Positions 24,327 to 32,188 of a stretch of 64,000 bases of DNA are shown piece by piece. Source of the DNA: Alicyclobacillus_A sp963788285 (GTDB taxonomy: Bacteria; Bacillota; Bacilli; Alicyclobacillales; Alicyclobacillaceae); the NCBI GenBank assembly GCA_963788285.1, contig CAWBGB010000007.1, positions 372,001 to 436,000 of the forward strand, written 5' to 3'. The translations under genes were made by a program, and so were the position numbers. Within the stretch, counting starts at the first letter, position 1; every line of letters starts with the position of its first letter. The notes beneath the pieces are model-generated. The model ran no database searches. It was not told where the DNA came from and was given only the letters and a program-made list of their open reading frames with translations.

Positions 24327-26294
24327 GTGGCAAACGAAGCAATGTTGTCGATGATTGCGGAGAGCGAGAAATTTGCACCTCCCGCGTCGTATGTCCGCAA
24401 ATCGTACGTGCAATCCTGGGACGAGTATCTGACGAAATACCGGCAGTCGGTTGAAGACCCTGAGGGGTTCTGGAGTGACATCGCTGACCAACTCCAGTGG
24501 CGGCAACGAAAGGCAACAGTTGTGACCGGGAAAATGCCAGACTTTGCGTTCTTTCCGGGCAGCACCATCAATGTGTGCGAAAACTGCGTAGACCGGTATG
24601 CGAACAACCCAACTACCAAGAACAAAGTCGCCATCTTTTTCGAAAGTGAAAATGGTGATTCGAAGGCTTTGACGTACGGACAACTATATCGGGAAGTCCA
24701 GAAATTCGCAAACGTCCTTCTTTCACTTGGATTGCAGAAGGGTGACGTGGTCAGCGTATATATGCAGAATTTAGCGGAGACCTACGTGGTTCTGCTTGCC
24801 TGTTTACGCTTGGGCATCGTCTACAACACCGTCTTCGCAGGCTTTTCCCAGGAGGCGTTGCGTGAACGAATTATCAGTTCACAGGCGAAGGCGGTCGTTT
24901 GCACGAACGGCAGCTATCGACGCGGGAAGATCCTACGCCTCAAGGAAACGGTGGACGCGGCACTGGAAGGCGTGACCTCGGTTCAACACGTGGTGGTATA
25001 TCGCCGGATTCAAGAGCTGGATACCCCGATGACTCCGGGACGAGATCACGACTACGAGGAACTGATGAAGTCGGCCAGTCCCGTCTGCGCGCCAGTTGCA
25101 CTGGATTGCAACGACCCTGGATTGCTCATTTTCACAAGTGGCACCAGTGGCAAGCCCAAAGGCATTGTGCATGCGGGCGGCGGTTTCTTGTTAGGTACCT
25201 ACGCCTACACGAAATACCAGTTGGACCTTCACCCAGAGGACGTGTACTGGAACACGGCTGACATCGGATGGTTGACGTCGCATATTTTCGTCTTGGTCGG
25301 TGGACTCGCGTTGGGGGTGACCACCATTCTGTACGAGGGGGCCCTCGACTTCCCGCATCAGGGACAACTGTACGCTATCGTTGAGAAATACGGTGTGACC
25401 AAGTTGTTTTCCGCACCCACGGCCTACCGCATGATGATGAAGTTTGGCGAAGACGTTGCAAAACAATACGATTTGTCCACTCTCCAGCTGCTGGTTTCCG
25501 TGGGTGAACCATTAAATCCTCAGGCCTGGCACTGGATTCGCAGGGTCATTGGCGGTGGCACAGCGATCATCAACAACACGTGGGGGCAGACGGAGACGGG
25601 TGGTACCCCGCTAGCGTCGTTCCCGGGGGCGGTGGATATGAAGCCAGGCAGTTGTGGAGTCCCGTTCTTCGGTCACCAACTGCAGGTCACAGATCTCCAG
25701 GGCAACCCAGTTCCGGACGGCACACCGGGATACCTTGTCATCCGAAATGTGTTCCCGTCGCTCGCGCGCGATGTGTTCGGCGACCGACAGCGCTACCTGT
25801 CTTCGTACTTCTCGCAAATTCCCGGTGTCTACTTTACAGGTGACAGTGCGGTGCGGGACGAGGATGGACATTTCTGGGTTCTCGGCCGCGTGGACGACGT
25901 GATTAACGTGTCCGGTCACCGGATCAGCACCATGGAGATGGAGAGTTCGCTCATACAGCATCCTGCGGTGGTGGAAGCGGCAGTGGTGGGCCAACCTGAC
26001 CAGATCAAAGGCGCCGTACCCATCGCGTTTGTCACACTCGAGAAGTCCTATTCACCTTCGGATTTGCTCGCGGAGGCGTTACGGGAACAGATTGTGCAGG
26101 ACATTGGAACTTTTGCGAGACCGGATAAAGTGTACTTTGTCGAAGCCATGCCGAAGACAAGGTCCGGTAAAATCATCCGGCGCATGCTGCGCGAAATGAT
26201 ACGCGACGGCCAAGTGCGCGGAGATACCACGGGGCTGGAGGACAACGACATTCTTGAGAAGCTGATGCAAGACTTGGGTTCTCCCAACCGATGA
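24327..26294 (+). CDS. acetyl-CoA synthetase-like acyl-CoA ligase with altered acyl pocket
   Basis: About 655 residues; GTG 24327 is preferred because GAGGTG lies 6 nt upstream (GTG 24318 is an alternative). Adenylate-forming enzyme: P-loop LIFTSGTSGKPKGIVH, ADIGWLTSHIFVLVGGLA, WGQTETGGTPLAS, YFTGDSAVRDEDGHFWVLGR, and the C-terminal SGKIIRRMLRE with the catalytic, acetylatable Lys. Overall it follows the Acs domain plan. Acs has WW before QTE; here the second Trp (Trp414 of the Salmonella enzyme) is Gly, codon 25584-25586, which should open the acyl pocket to propionate or larger acids. A cre site supports CcpA control, as for B. subtilis acsA. Confidence 0.88.
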   Translation: MANEAMLSMIAESEKFAPPASYVRKSYVQSWDEYLTKYRQSVEDPEGFWSDIADQLQWRQRKATVVTGKMPDFAFFPGSTINVCENCVDRYANNPTTKNKVAIFFESENGDSKALTYGQLYREVQKFANVLLSLGLQKGDVVSVYMQNLAETYVVLLACLRLGIVYNTVFAGFSQEALRERIISSQAKAVVCTNGSYRRGKILRLKETVDAALEGVTSVQHVVVYRRIQELDTPMTPGRDHDYEELMKSASPVCAPVALDCNDPGLLIFTSGTSGKPKGIVHAGGGFLLGTYAYTKYQLDLHPEDVYWNTADIGWLTSHIFVLVGGLALGVTTILYEGALDFPHQGQLYAIVEKYGVTKLFSAPTAYRMMMKFGEDVAKQYDLSTLQLLVSVGEPLNPQAWHWIRRVIGGGTAIINNTWGQTETGGTPLASFPGAVDMKPGSCGVPFFGHQLQVTDLQGNPVPDGTPGYLVIRNVFPSLARDVFGDRQRYLSSYFSQIPGVYFTGDSAVRDEDGHFWVLGRVDDVINVSGHRISTMEMESSLIQHPAVVEAAVVGQPDQIKGAVPIAFVTLEKSYSPSDLLAEALREQIVQDIGTFARPDKVYFVEAMPKTRSGKIIRRMLREMIRDGQVRGDTTGLEDNDILEKLMQDLGSPNR

Positions 26295-26377
26295 GCAACG
26301 TCGGCGACGTCACTGACATCGCTTTACGGAGACGACAACCTTGACATCGTGTACAATAAAAGCCATACAAGTTGTCT

Positions 26378-26399
26378 GGCCGCCGAATTGGCGGCCTTT
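26378..26399 (+). terminator. hairpin after the acyl-CoA synthetase gene
   Basis: GGCCGCC, loop GAATT, GGCGGCC, then TTT. Weak U-tract. Confidence 0.55.
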
Positions 26400-26439
26400 C
26401 ATGAAACTTCTTTAGGTCGCAGGAAAGGCGGGGAACTGT

Positions 26440-26697
26440 GTGGCACTGTACAACGTAACGGCCGCTGGTGCGAATATGTTGAAAGATGCCTATTTGCACC
26501 AAGGCAGACTTTCCTGTGAGTATGACAGTGCATTGACGACATCATAGTGATTGCCCTCAATCGGCTACCCTCGCGGTATGTGTCCACCGACGAAGGCATG
26601 ATGTACGTTAAAGCGCAGTATTCTGACCCGCAGTTGTAGTCTGGCGTGATTCGCGAGCTCACACTCGCGTCCAACATCGTTTCACAGAAATCCGCAG
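26440..26697 (+). pseudogene. ComFB-family (late competence) gene remnant
   Basis: From GTG 26440 the frame reads ALYNVTAAGANMLKDAYL and GRLSCEY, then a one-base shift leads to CIDDIIVIALNRLPSRYVST and DEGMMYVKAQYSDPQ, a TAG at 26637-26639, and SGVIRELTLASNIV beyond it. The CxxC-like positions, the ALNRLPPRYVST core and the closing VIREL helix identify ComFB, a small zinc-containing protein encoded in the comF operon of B. subtilis. One frameshift and one stop show that it is broken. Confidence 0.7.
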
Positions 26698-26780
26698 TCA
26701 GGTGGGATCCCTGGGGAGGATGGACAGACTGGGGCATAAACCGAGCTTAGTTGCGACGACCAAGGGGATACTACATTCAA

Positions 26781-27347
26781 ATGGACAAGCACGAACAGTA
26801 CATGAAACGCGCGCTGACACTGGCGCAAATCGCAGCAAACCACGGTGAAGTACCAATTGGAGCCGTTGTGGTAAAAGGGGACGCGATTGTCGGCGAAGGG
26901 CATAATTGGCGGGAGACGTGGAAAGACCCGACCGCGCACGCCGAGTTGATTGCCATCCAGGATGCAAGCAAAAAGCTAGGCGGGTGGCGTTTGGACGGAT
27001 GCGATTTATACGTAACCCTCGAACCGTGTCCGATGTGTGCGGGAGCTATCATGCTTTCCCGCATCCGTCACGTGTACTACGGTGCCCAGGATGAGAAAGG
27101 CGGTGCGATTGCGTCTAAAGTAGAATTGCTGCAACCAGGCAGGTGGAACCACCATCCAGAAATCACCTCTGGCATTTTGGCCGAGGAATGTGGTATGATA
27201 CTCAAGGATTTCTTCCGAGGAATCCGAGCTGGACAAAATTGCCGCGGAGAGATGTCTGAGTGGTCGAAAGAGCTCGCCTCGAAAGCGAGTAGGCCCGCAA
27301 GGGTCTCGTGGGTTCGAATCCCACTCTCTCCGCCAAGTACAATCTGA
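26781..27347 (+). CDS. tadA: tRNA-specific adenosine deaminase, reading frame extended through tRNA-Ser
   Basis: 188 residues. TadA converts A34 of tRNA-Arg(ACG) to inosine. Zinc and catalytic residues: TAHAELIAI (His, Glu near 52-54) and LEPCPMCAGAIML (two Cys near 83-86). B. subtilis TadA is about 160 residues; homology here ends near residue 155 (DFFRGIRAG). Residues 156-185 are encoded by the complete tRNA-Ser gene, read in frame, and the first stop lies 10 nt beyond the tRNA. Processing of the tRNA by RNase P and 3' nucleases would leave a tadA message without a stop codon. The start ATG 26781 has AAGGGG about 15 nt upstream. Confidence 0.92.
   Translation: MDKHEQYMKRALTLAQIAANHGEVPIGAVVVKGDAIVGEGHNWRETWKDPTAHAELIAIQDASKKLGGWRLDGCDLYVTLEPCPMCAGAIMLSRIRHVYYGAQDEKGGAIASKVELLQPGRWNHHPEITSGILAEECGMILKDFFRGIRAGQNCRGEMSEWSKELASKASRPARVSWVRIPLSPPSTI
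27246..27335 (+). tRNA. tRNA-Ser (CGA), embedded in the tadA 3' end
   Basis: 90 nt with a long variable arm and encoded CCA: acceptor GGAGAGA/TCTCTCC, anticodon loop CTCGAAA giving CGA, T arm GTGGG-TTCGAAT-CCCAC. It lies wholly inside the tadA reading frame. Confidence 0.96.
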
Positions 27348-27393
27348 TGAAGCGGCGGGCTAGGCGCTCGCCTTTTCTATCCAATGTGTGAAG

Positions 27394-27546
27394 GACGCAC
27401 TTTGCGACCAGGAACCAAATTGGGTCCCATGCGGCGAAAACTTCCGAACCGTGTCAGGTCCTGACGGAAGCAGCACTAAGGAAGACCTTTCGGGTGACAT
27501 GGGGAAACCTGGTTTGGTTCTTGGTCGGAGACTGCGTCATTTATTT
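27394..27546 (+). ncRNA. ffs: signal recognition particle RNA (4.5S/scRNA type)
   Basis: The SRP domain IV core is clear: GTGTCAGGTCCTGACGGAAG, then CAGCACTAAGGAAGA, including the GGAAGCAGC Ffh-binding loop. Long flanking complementarity (GACCAGGAACCAAA with TTTGGTTCTTGGTC, then GACGCA with TGCGTC) forms the helix-5 rod; the outer stem is followed by ATTTATTTTT, a terminator-like end. The size of about 145 nt is shorter than the 270-nt scRNA of B. subtilis, so an Alu domain seems absent. Position between tadA and dnaX matches yaaJ-scr-dnaX. Confidence 0.9.
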
Positions 27547-27630
27547 TTGCAAGGCACCCTGTCACTGTATGTCGCATTTCGAGAGGTTTTGTCGACAGGG
27601 CAGGAGTCTGCGTCTAGGTGTCCAAATCAA

Positions 27631-27652
27631 CCTCCATCAACTCCGATGGAGG
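27631..27652 (+). promoter_or_regulatory. hairpin that sequesters the ribosome site of the histidine kinase
   Basis: CCTCCATC (27631-27638) is fully complementary to GATGGAGG (27645-27652), which contains the Shine-Dalgarno sequence 8 nt before TTG 27661. The following TCTTTGCTTT could instead make this a weak terminator for upstream transcripts. Confidence 0.45.
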
Positions 27653-27660
27653 TCTTTGCT

Positions 27661-28746
27661 TTGACCACAATGACGCCGTTTGCGGAGCAACAATGGAGCT
27701 GGGAGGACTGGCAGGCGCTAGGTTCGTTGAACTCTGGGGTGTTGTTCATTAACAAGTCTCTGGAAATGACTGTGTACAATGGCTTGGCAGCGCAACTCCT
27801 GGATGTGGTGGTCCCGATTGGTAAGGCGGTGCCCATCCAGCAATGTCTTGAACCGGAAAGAGAGGAGTATCAGGTACTCTCAGCCATCGTGACGTTTGAA
27901 CGCGAGTTTCGAAACCACGTTCTGACCTGGGCGGTGGATGGCAGCATTCGTCACGTGCTGATGGACTCATTCAAGAAGGAAAACAGCTCTGGAGCCGTCG
28001 ACGGGATGTATGTTGTCATGAAAGATCTGGGCAACCTCACCGTGATGGAGCAACATATGCAGAAGACCGACAAGCTTGCTACCCTCGGTAAGATTGCTGC
28101 GGGGATCGCTCATGAAATTCGCAACCCGATGACTACCATCAAAGGATTTTTGCAAGTCATGGAGACGCGGTTCGCGTGTCAGCACATGAACGAGGAACTT
28201 CAATACACGCAAGTCATGCTTCAGGAAATCGACCGGGTGAACGCGCTCGTGAGCGAACTTTTGTTGCTCTCGAGACCGCATAAGGTGGAAAAAACGGTTT
28301 GTTCCATGGAAACCATTCTCGCCGAACTGTATCCGCTGATTCAGTCTCAAGCTTTGCTGCGCAGCATCAACTTTGAATGCACCACCGGGCAGCTTCCTTC
28401 CATCGTGGCGGATTCCAGCATGTTAAAGCAGGTGTTGCTGAACTTGGTCAAAAATGCGCTGGAAGCGATGGAGGACGGGGGGACCCTGAAGATCTCAGGG
28501 AGTGCGGATGGGGCCTGGGTTCGCGTAGATGTCTCCGACACCGGACCAGGTATCCCCTACTACTTGATGGACAAGATTTTCGACGCGTTCTACACCACGA
28601 AAGACAAAGGAACGGGGCTGGGATTGCCCATTTGCCAACGCATTGTGGCAGATCACGGCGGTGAAATTCGGGTTTCCTCCAAAGGATTTGGTACCACGTT
28701 CAGCATCCTTATACCGTATGATGAGGAGGCGGAGTTCACGCCCTGA
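27661..28746 (+). CDS. PAS-domain histidine kinase (soluble, sporulation/NtrB-like)
   Basis: 361 residues from TTG 27661, chosen for GGAGG 8 nt upstream; the open frame reaches back through the SRP RNA but cannot start there. N-terminal PAS-like sensor (residues 20-125), HisKA with the phospho-acceptor in AAGIAHEIRNPMTTIKGF (His151), HATPase with N box LLNLVKNALEAM, G1 SDTGPGIP and G2 GTGLGLPIC. No membrane helices. The pattern is that of orphan kinases such as KinA/KinE or NtrB; no response regulator is adjacent. It separates the SRP RNA from dnaX, where I recall no gene in B. subtilis. Confidence 0.85.
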   Translation: MTTMTPFAEQQWSWEDWQALGSLNSGVLFINKSLEMTVYNGLAAQLLDVVVPIGKAVPIQQCLEPEREEYQVLSAIVTFEREFRNHVLTWAVDGSIRHVLMDSFKKENSSGAVDGMYVVMKDLGNLTVMEQHMQKTDKLATLGKIAAGIAHEIRNPMTTIKGFLQVMETRFACQHMNEELQYTQVMLQEIDRVNALVSELLLLSRPHKVEKTVCSMETILAELYPLIQSQALLRSINFECTTGQLPSIVADSSMLKQVLLNLVKNALEAMEDGGTLKISGSADGAWVRVDVSDTGPGIPYYLMDKIFDAFYTTKDKGTGLGLPICQRIVADHGGEIRVSSKGFGTTFSILIPYDEEAEFTP

Positions 28747-28834
28747 TGACGCCCCCGCGATATCACCCGTTCACACCGATTCGTTGTCCCTCTCCGCGTC
28801 CCTGTGATACCTTAAAGGGAAGGAGGGGGCCTCT

Positions 28835-30508
28835 TTGTCTTATCAAGCACTGTACCGCTCTTGGCGGCCACAGACGTTCCACGACATCATGGGGCAGCCG
28901 CACGTCACCCAGACCCTCAGCAACGCCATTGCTCGTGGTCAGGTTGCTCATGCGTACTTGTTCTCAGGCCCTCGTGGAACCGGCAAAACGAGCGCTGCCA
29001 AGGTGTTGGCAAAGGCAGTTAACTGCATGTCTCCACAAGGAGTGGAGCCGTGTAACCAGTGCATGGCCTGCCAGAGCATCAACTCCGGAAACAGTGTGGA
29101 TGTCGAAGAGATTGACGCTGCTTCCAACCGCGGTGTGGACGAAATCCGCCAGTTACGCGACAAGGTTCAGTACGCACCTGCTGAACTGAAACGGAAAGTG
29201 TACATCGTCGACGAAGTTCACATGTTGACGACGGAAGCGTTTAATGCGCTCTTGAAGACGCTGGAAGAACCACCTGGTCACACGTTGTTCGTATTAGCTA
29301 CGACGGAACCGCATAAAATTCCGGGAACCATTGTGTCCCGCTGTCAACGCTTCGACTTTCGCCGCATTGCGCCAGAGGTTATTGTTGCACGCTTACGGGA
29401 GGTCTGCGAAGCCGAAGCGTTGCAGTATGAAGAAGAAGCGTTGTGGAAGCTGGCCGAAGCTGCGGACGGGGGTTTGCGCGATGCACTCGGCTTGCTCGAG
29501 CAGGCTGCCGCGTTCGGACAGGGTGTGTTGACTGCGGAAAACGCGGCCCATGTGATGGGAGGCGTCGCCACGTCCGACTTGTTGGCACTGGTGCGCCACT
29601 TGGTGGAGCAAGACGTCCTGCAAGCACTGCGCAAGTTGATGGATTGGTACGCGACGGGCAAGGATGCGCAGCGCATTGTGCATGAAATCTTGCAACTGCT
29701 TCGAGATTTGTTTATCGTCAAGATGTCTCGCGGGGAAGGTGTTGCACCGCGGCCGGGGTACGCGGAGGTGGCCGCCATCTGCCCAGTGGAATGGCTGCTG
29801 TCCGCCGTCCAAAAACTCGGCGAAACCTACGTAAACTTACGTTATGTCGACCAGCCGCGACTCGCGCTCGAAGCTGCGTTGATGGGGTTGGCATTGCAGG
29901 TGACTGAAGGGACGCAGCGGTCGCCAGCGGCTGAGGCACCGAACCAGGGGGCATCAGCGGTCCAGCGTAGTCCTTCTGCAAGTCGGGTGCAGTCCACTCC
30001 AGAGCGGAAGTCTGTCGCAACCACATCGCAGACCGCGGTCAAGAAGAGGGCGTCATCAGCGAGTGCCAGCCGTAAAATGGAAGTTTTACGGCAACTGTAT
30101 GAAGTGTCTGACGAACAACAGCAAGAGACCATCCGCCGCCAGTGGGACTCTATACTGCAATTCGTGAAACAACGACGCATCCAGACGCACGCCTGGCTCA
30201 TCAATGGGGAAGTGGTGTTGGCGACACCAGACACTGTTGTCCTCGCGTTCTCTAGTCCTGTTCATCGAAACGCCGTGATGAAAGCGGAGGAGCGCGAGAC
30301 GATTGAAGCAGCGTTTCGCCACGTGCTCGGGCGGGATATTCAAGTGTTTGCTCTGGTCCGCAATGACTGGGAGAAATTCCAACAAGGCTTGCACACGGCT
30401 GAGCGGGCGGCGATAGAAGAACGTGTGCCACAAGAAGAAAGTGACGTCGTCGAACGGGCAAGGCAGTTGTTTGGCGATGAAATTGTTGAAATCCGCAGCG
30501 AGGAGTGA
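28835..30508 (+). CDS. dnaX: DNA polymerase III gamma/tau subunit
   Basis: 557 residues from TTG with AAGGAGGGGG upstream. Clamp-loader ATPase: Walker A GPRGTGKTSAAKVLA near residue 45, a four-Cys zinc module (CMSPQGVEPCNQCMAC), Walker B VYIVDEVHML, the sensor I region and the SRC arginine-finger motif (TIVSRCQRF). Domain III runs to about 360, then a Ser/Ala/Pro-rich linker and a tau-like C-terminal domain. I looked for an A-rich slippery site for a shorter gamma form and found none. It heads dnaX-yaaK-recR-yaaL-bofA. Confidence 0.96.
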   Translation: MSYQALYRSWRPQTFHDIMGQPHVTQTLSNAIARGQVAHAYLFSGPRGTGKTSAAKVLAKAVNCMSPQGVEPCNQCMACQSINSGNSVDVEEIDAASNRGVDEIRQLRDKVQYAPAELKRKVYIVDEVHMLTTEAFNALLKTLEEPPGHTLFVLATTEPHKIPGTIVSRCQRFDFRRIAPEVIVARLREVCEAEALQYEEEALWKLAEAADGGLRDALGLLEQAAAFGQGVLTAENAAHVMGGVATSDLLALVRHLVEQDVLQALRKLMDWYATGKDAQRIVHEILQLLRDLFIVKMSRGEGVAPRPGYAEVAAICPVEWLLSAVQKLGETYVNLRYVDQPRLALEAALMGLALQVTEGTQRSPAAEAPNQGASAVQRSPSASRVQSTPERKSVATTSQTAVKKRASSASASRKMEVLRQLYEVSDEQQQETIRRQWDSILQFVKQRRIQTHAWLINGEVVLATPDTVVLAFSSPVHRNAVMKAEERETIEAAFRHVLGRDIQVFALVRNDWEKFQQGLHTAERAAIEERVPQEESDVVERARQLFGDEIVEIRSEE

Positions 30509-30516
30509 CCCGTGAC

Positions 30517-30828
30517 GTGAAAAATATGAATCAGTTGATGAAACAAGCGAAGAAAATGCAGGAAGAACTGATGAAGGCGCAGGAAGCACTCGGCGAGAAG
30601 ACCGTGGAAGGCACCGCTGGCGGAGGAGCTGTGAAGGTGACGATGTCTGGTCACAAACAGGTGACGGCGGTCACCATTGACAAGGACGTTGTCAATCCGG
30701 ACGACGTGGAGATGTTGCAAGACCTGATTCTGGCCGCCTTCCAAGATGCAACGGCCAAAGTAGATCAGATGACCGAGGCGGAAATGGGCAAGTATACTCG
30801 CGGTCTGAACATACCGGGTCTGTTCTAA
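30517..30828 (+). CDS. yaaK: YbaB/EbfC family nucleoid-associated protein
   Basis: 103 residues. GTG 30517 (reading VKNMNQLMKQAKKMQ) is chosen because family members begin with this helix; AGGAG lies 11 nt upstream. The alternating helix-strand-helix form (MSGHKQVTAVTIDKDVVNPD, then LQDLILAAFQDATAK) is typical of the dimeric DNA-binding YbaB fold. Just downstream of dnaX and 2 nt before recR, the usual position. Confidence 0.95.
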   Translation: MKNMNQLMKQAKKMQEELMKAQEALGEKTVEGTAGGGAVKVTMSGHKQVTAVTIDKDVVNPDDVEMLQDLILAAFQDATAKVDQMTEAEMGKYTRGLNIPGLF

Positions 30829-30830
30829 AG

Positions 30831-31430
30831 ATGTGGGGCTTTCCGGAACCGATTAACCGCCTGGTCGAGCAGTTTATGAAATTGCCTGGCATCGGCCCGA
30901 AGACCGCCACGCGGCTCGCGTTTTGCGTGCTTTCGATGAGTGAAAAGGACGTGTTGGAATTTGCTGCGGCGCTCCAGGACGTGAAGCAAAAGCTCACAGA
31001 GTGCGCCATCTGTTGCAACATCACGGAGGAGAGCCCGTGTAGCATCTGCCGGGATCCCTCCCGCGACAACAAATCCTTATGCGTTGTACAGGACGCGAAG
31101 GATGTCGCTGCGATGGAAAAAACGCACGAGTTTCACGGACGCTATCACGTTTTGCACGGAGCTATCTCTCCGATGGAAGGCATTGGTCCCAACGACATTC
31201 GTATCAAAGAGCTCGTTCAGCGCATTGGCACCAGCGACATCAGCGAGGTGATTGTTGCGACCAATCCAAACGTCGAAGGGGAAGCCACTGCCATGTATAT
31301 CGCTCGACTGCTGAAGCCGTTTGCAGTCACTGTCACTCGCATTGCACACGGTCTTCCCGTCGGCGGCGACTTGGAATATGCTGACGAAGTCACGCTCGCC
31401 AAAGCGCTTGAAGGTCGACGACAAATCTAG
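30831..31430 (+). CDS. recR: recombination protein RecR
   Basis: 199 residues. Helix-hairpin-helix at the N-terminus (FMKLPGIGPKTATRLAF), a four-Cys zinc finger (CAICCNITEESPCSICRDP, residues 57-75), then a Toprim domain (LCVVQDAKDVAAMEKT onward) and a Walker-B-like end. It works with RecO in RecA loading at gaps and breaks. It follows yaaK by 2 nt and is probably translated from the same message. Confidence 0.96.
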   Translation: MWGFPEPINRLVEQFMKLPGIGPKTATRLAFCVLSMSEKDVLEFAAALQDVKQKLTECAICCNITEESPCSICRDPSRDNKSLCVVQDAKDVAAMEKTHEFHGRYHVLHGAISPMEGIGPNDIRIKELVQRIGTSDISEVIVATNPNVEGEATAMYIARLLKPFAVTVTRIAHGLPVGGDLEYADEVTLAKALEGRRQI

Positions 31431-31535
31431 TCGGAAAGCAGCGTATGTTTTAGCGAAATCTCAAGAAGCTTGTCATAAACGTCCTGTTCCCTGTCTATGA
31501 TCTATTAACTCTGGACAGGGGGAGGACGTTTTTTG

Positions 31536-31850
31536 ATGGACACGAACCAAAGACGGCCAGTTGCCAGGCCAGTTGCCACGTCGGCGCCGATGGCGTTTGC
31601 TGCATCGGCGGATGTGGAAAGCATGTCACGGGGGGATATCGAAGAGTTCTTGCTGAGACTCCGGACGTCCAAGAAGGAGTTGGAGATTGCCCGGCAGCAG
31701 TTTGAAACCGTGGTCGATCCGCTCTTGATTGATCACATTGTGTTCCGTCTGGGCGCGGCAGAGCGTCATTTCAGCTACTTGTTCCAACTGGCTCGGCGGT
31801 GGAATCTCTGCCTTGACGGGATCCAGTGGTATTGGTCAGAAAACGAGTGA
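31536..31850 (+). CDS. yaaL: YaaL family protein (DUF2508)
   Basis: 104 residues from ATG 31536 (TTG 31533 also possible) after GGGGGAGGA. The C-terminal half (VVDPLLIDHIVFRLGAAERH, then YLFQLARRWNL) fits the DUF2508 pattern of YaaL; the N-terminal 30 residues are Ala/Pro-rich and variable. Function unknown. Position between recR and bofA is the same as in B. subtilis. Confidence 0.85.
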   Translation: MDTNQRRPVARPVATSAPMAFAASADVESMSRGDIEEFLLRLRTSKKELEIARQQFETVVDPLLIDHIVFRLGAAERHFSYLFQLARRWNLCLDGIQWYWSENE

Positions 31851-31918
31851 TATACGGAACCTGTGTTCTATCCACGGGTCATTCGCATAGATTCGTAGCG
31901 ACAGGAGGCGGACGAGCT

Positions 31919-32185
31919 ATGACTCAGCATCAACTACTGATTGGAATTGGACTTTTCTTGGCGGGCGTCTACGTCGTCTCGCAATTCGTGCGCTATCCCG
32001 GGCAGATGTTTTGGAAGTTGGCGAAAAGCGCCGTTCTCGGATGCCTGTTTGTACTCGCCGTCAACTGGATTGGTGGATACTTTCAGTTTCATCTCCCGTT
32101 TAATCCCATCACCGCTTTGACCGCCGGCTTCCTTGGCATACCTGGAGTCGCTGCACTGGTAGTTTTGAAGGCGTGGATTGTCTGA
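31919..32185 (+). CDS. bofA: pro-sigma-K processing inhibitor BofA
   Basis: 88 residues; ATG after GGAGG. Two membrane helices (LLIGIGLFLAGVYVV and SAVLGCLFVLAVNWIGGYF) and the conserved C-terminal LPFNPITALTAGFLGIPGV. BofA holds the SpoIVFB protease inactive in the mother-cell membrane around the forespore until SpoIVB signals. Direct evidence of an endospore former. Confidence 0.93.
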   Translation: MTQHQLLIGIGLFLAGVYVVSQFVRYPGQMFWKLAKSAVLGCLFVLAVNWIGGYFQFHLPFNPITALTAGFLGIPGVAALVVLKAWIV

Positions 32186-32188
32186 GCA

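Noticed and set aside
27388..27660. N-terminal extension of the histidine kinase
   Set aside because: The open frame runs through the SRP RNA and its terminator-like end; the first well-placed start with a Shine-Dalgarno is TTG 27661.
28835..30508. programmed frameshift in dnaX producing a gamma form
   Set aside because: No A-AAA-AAG type slippery run or following hairpin was found in the linker region.
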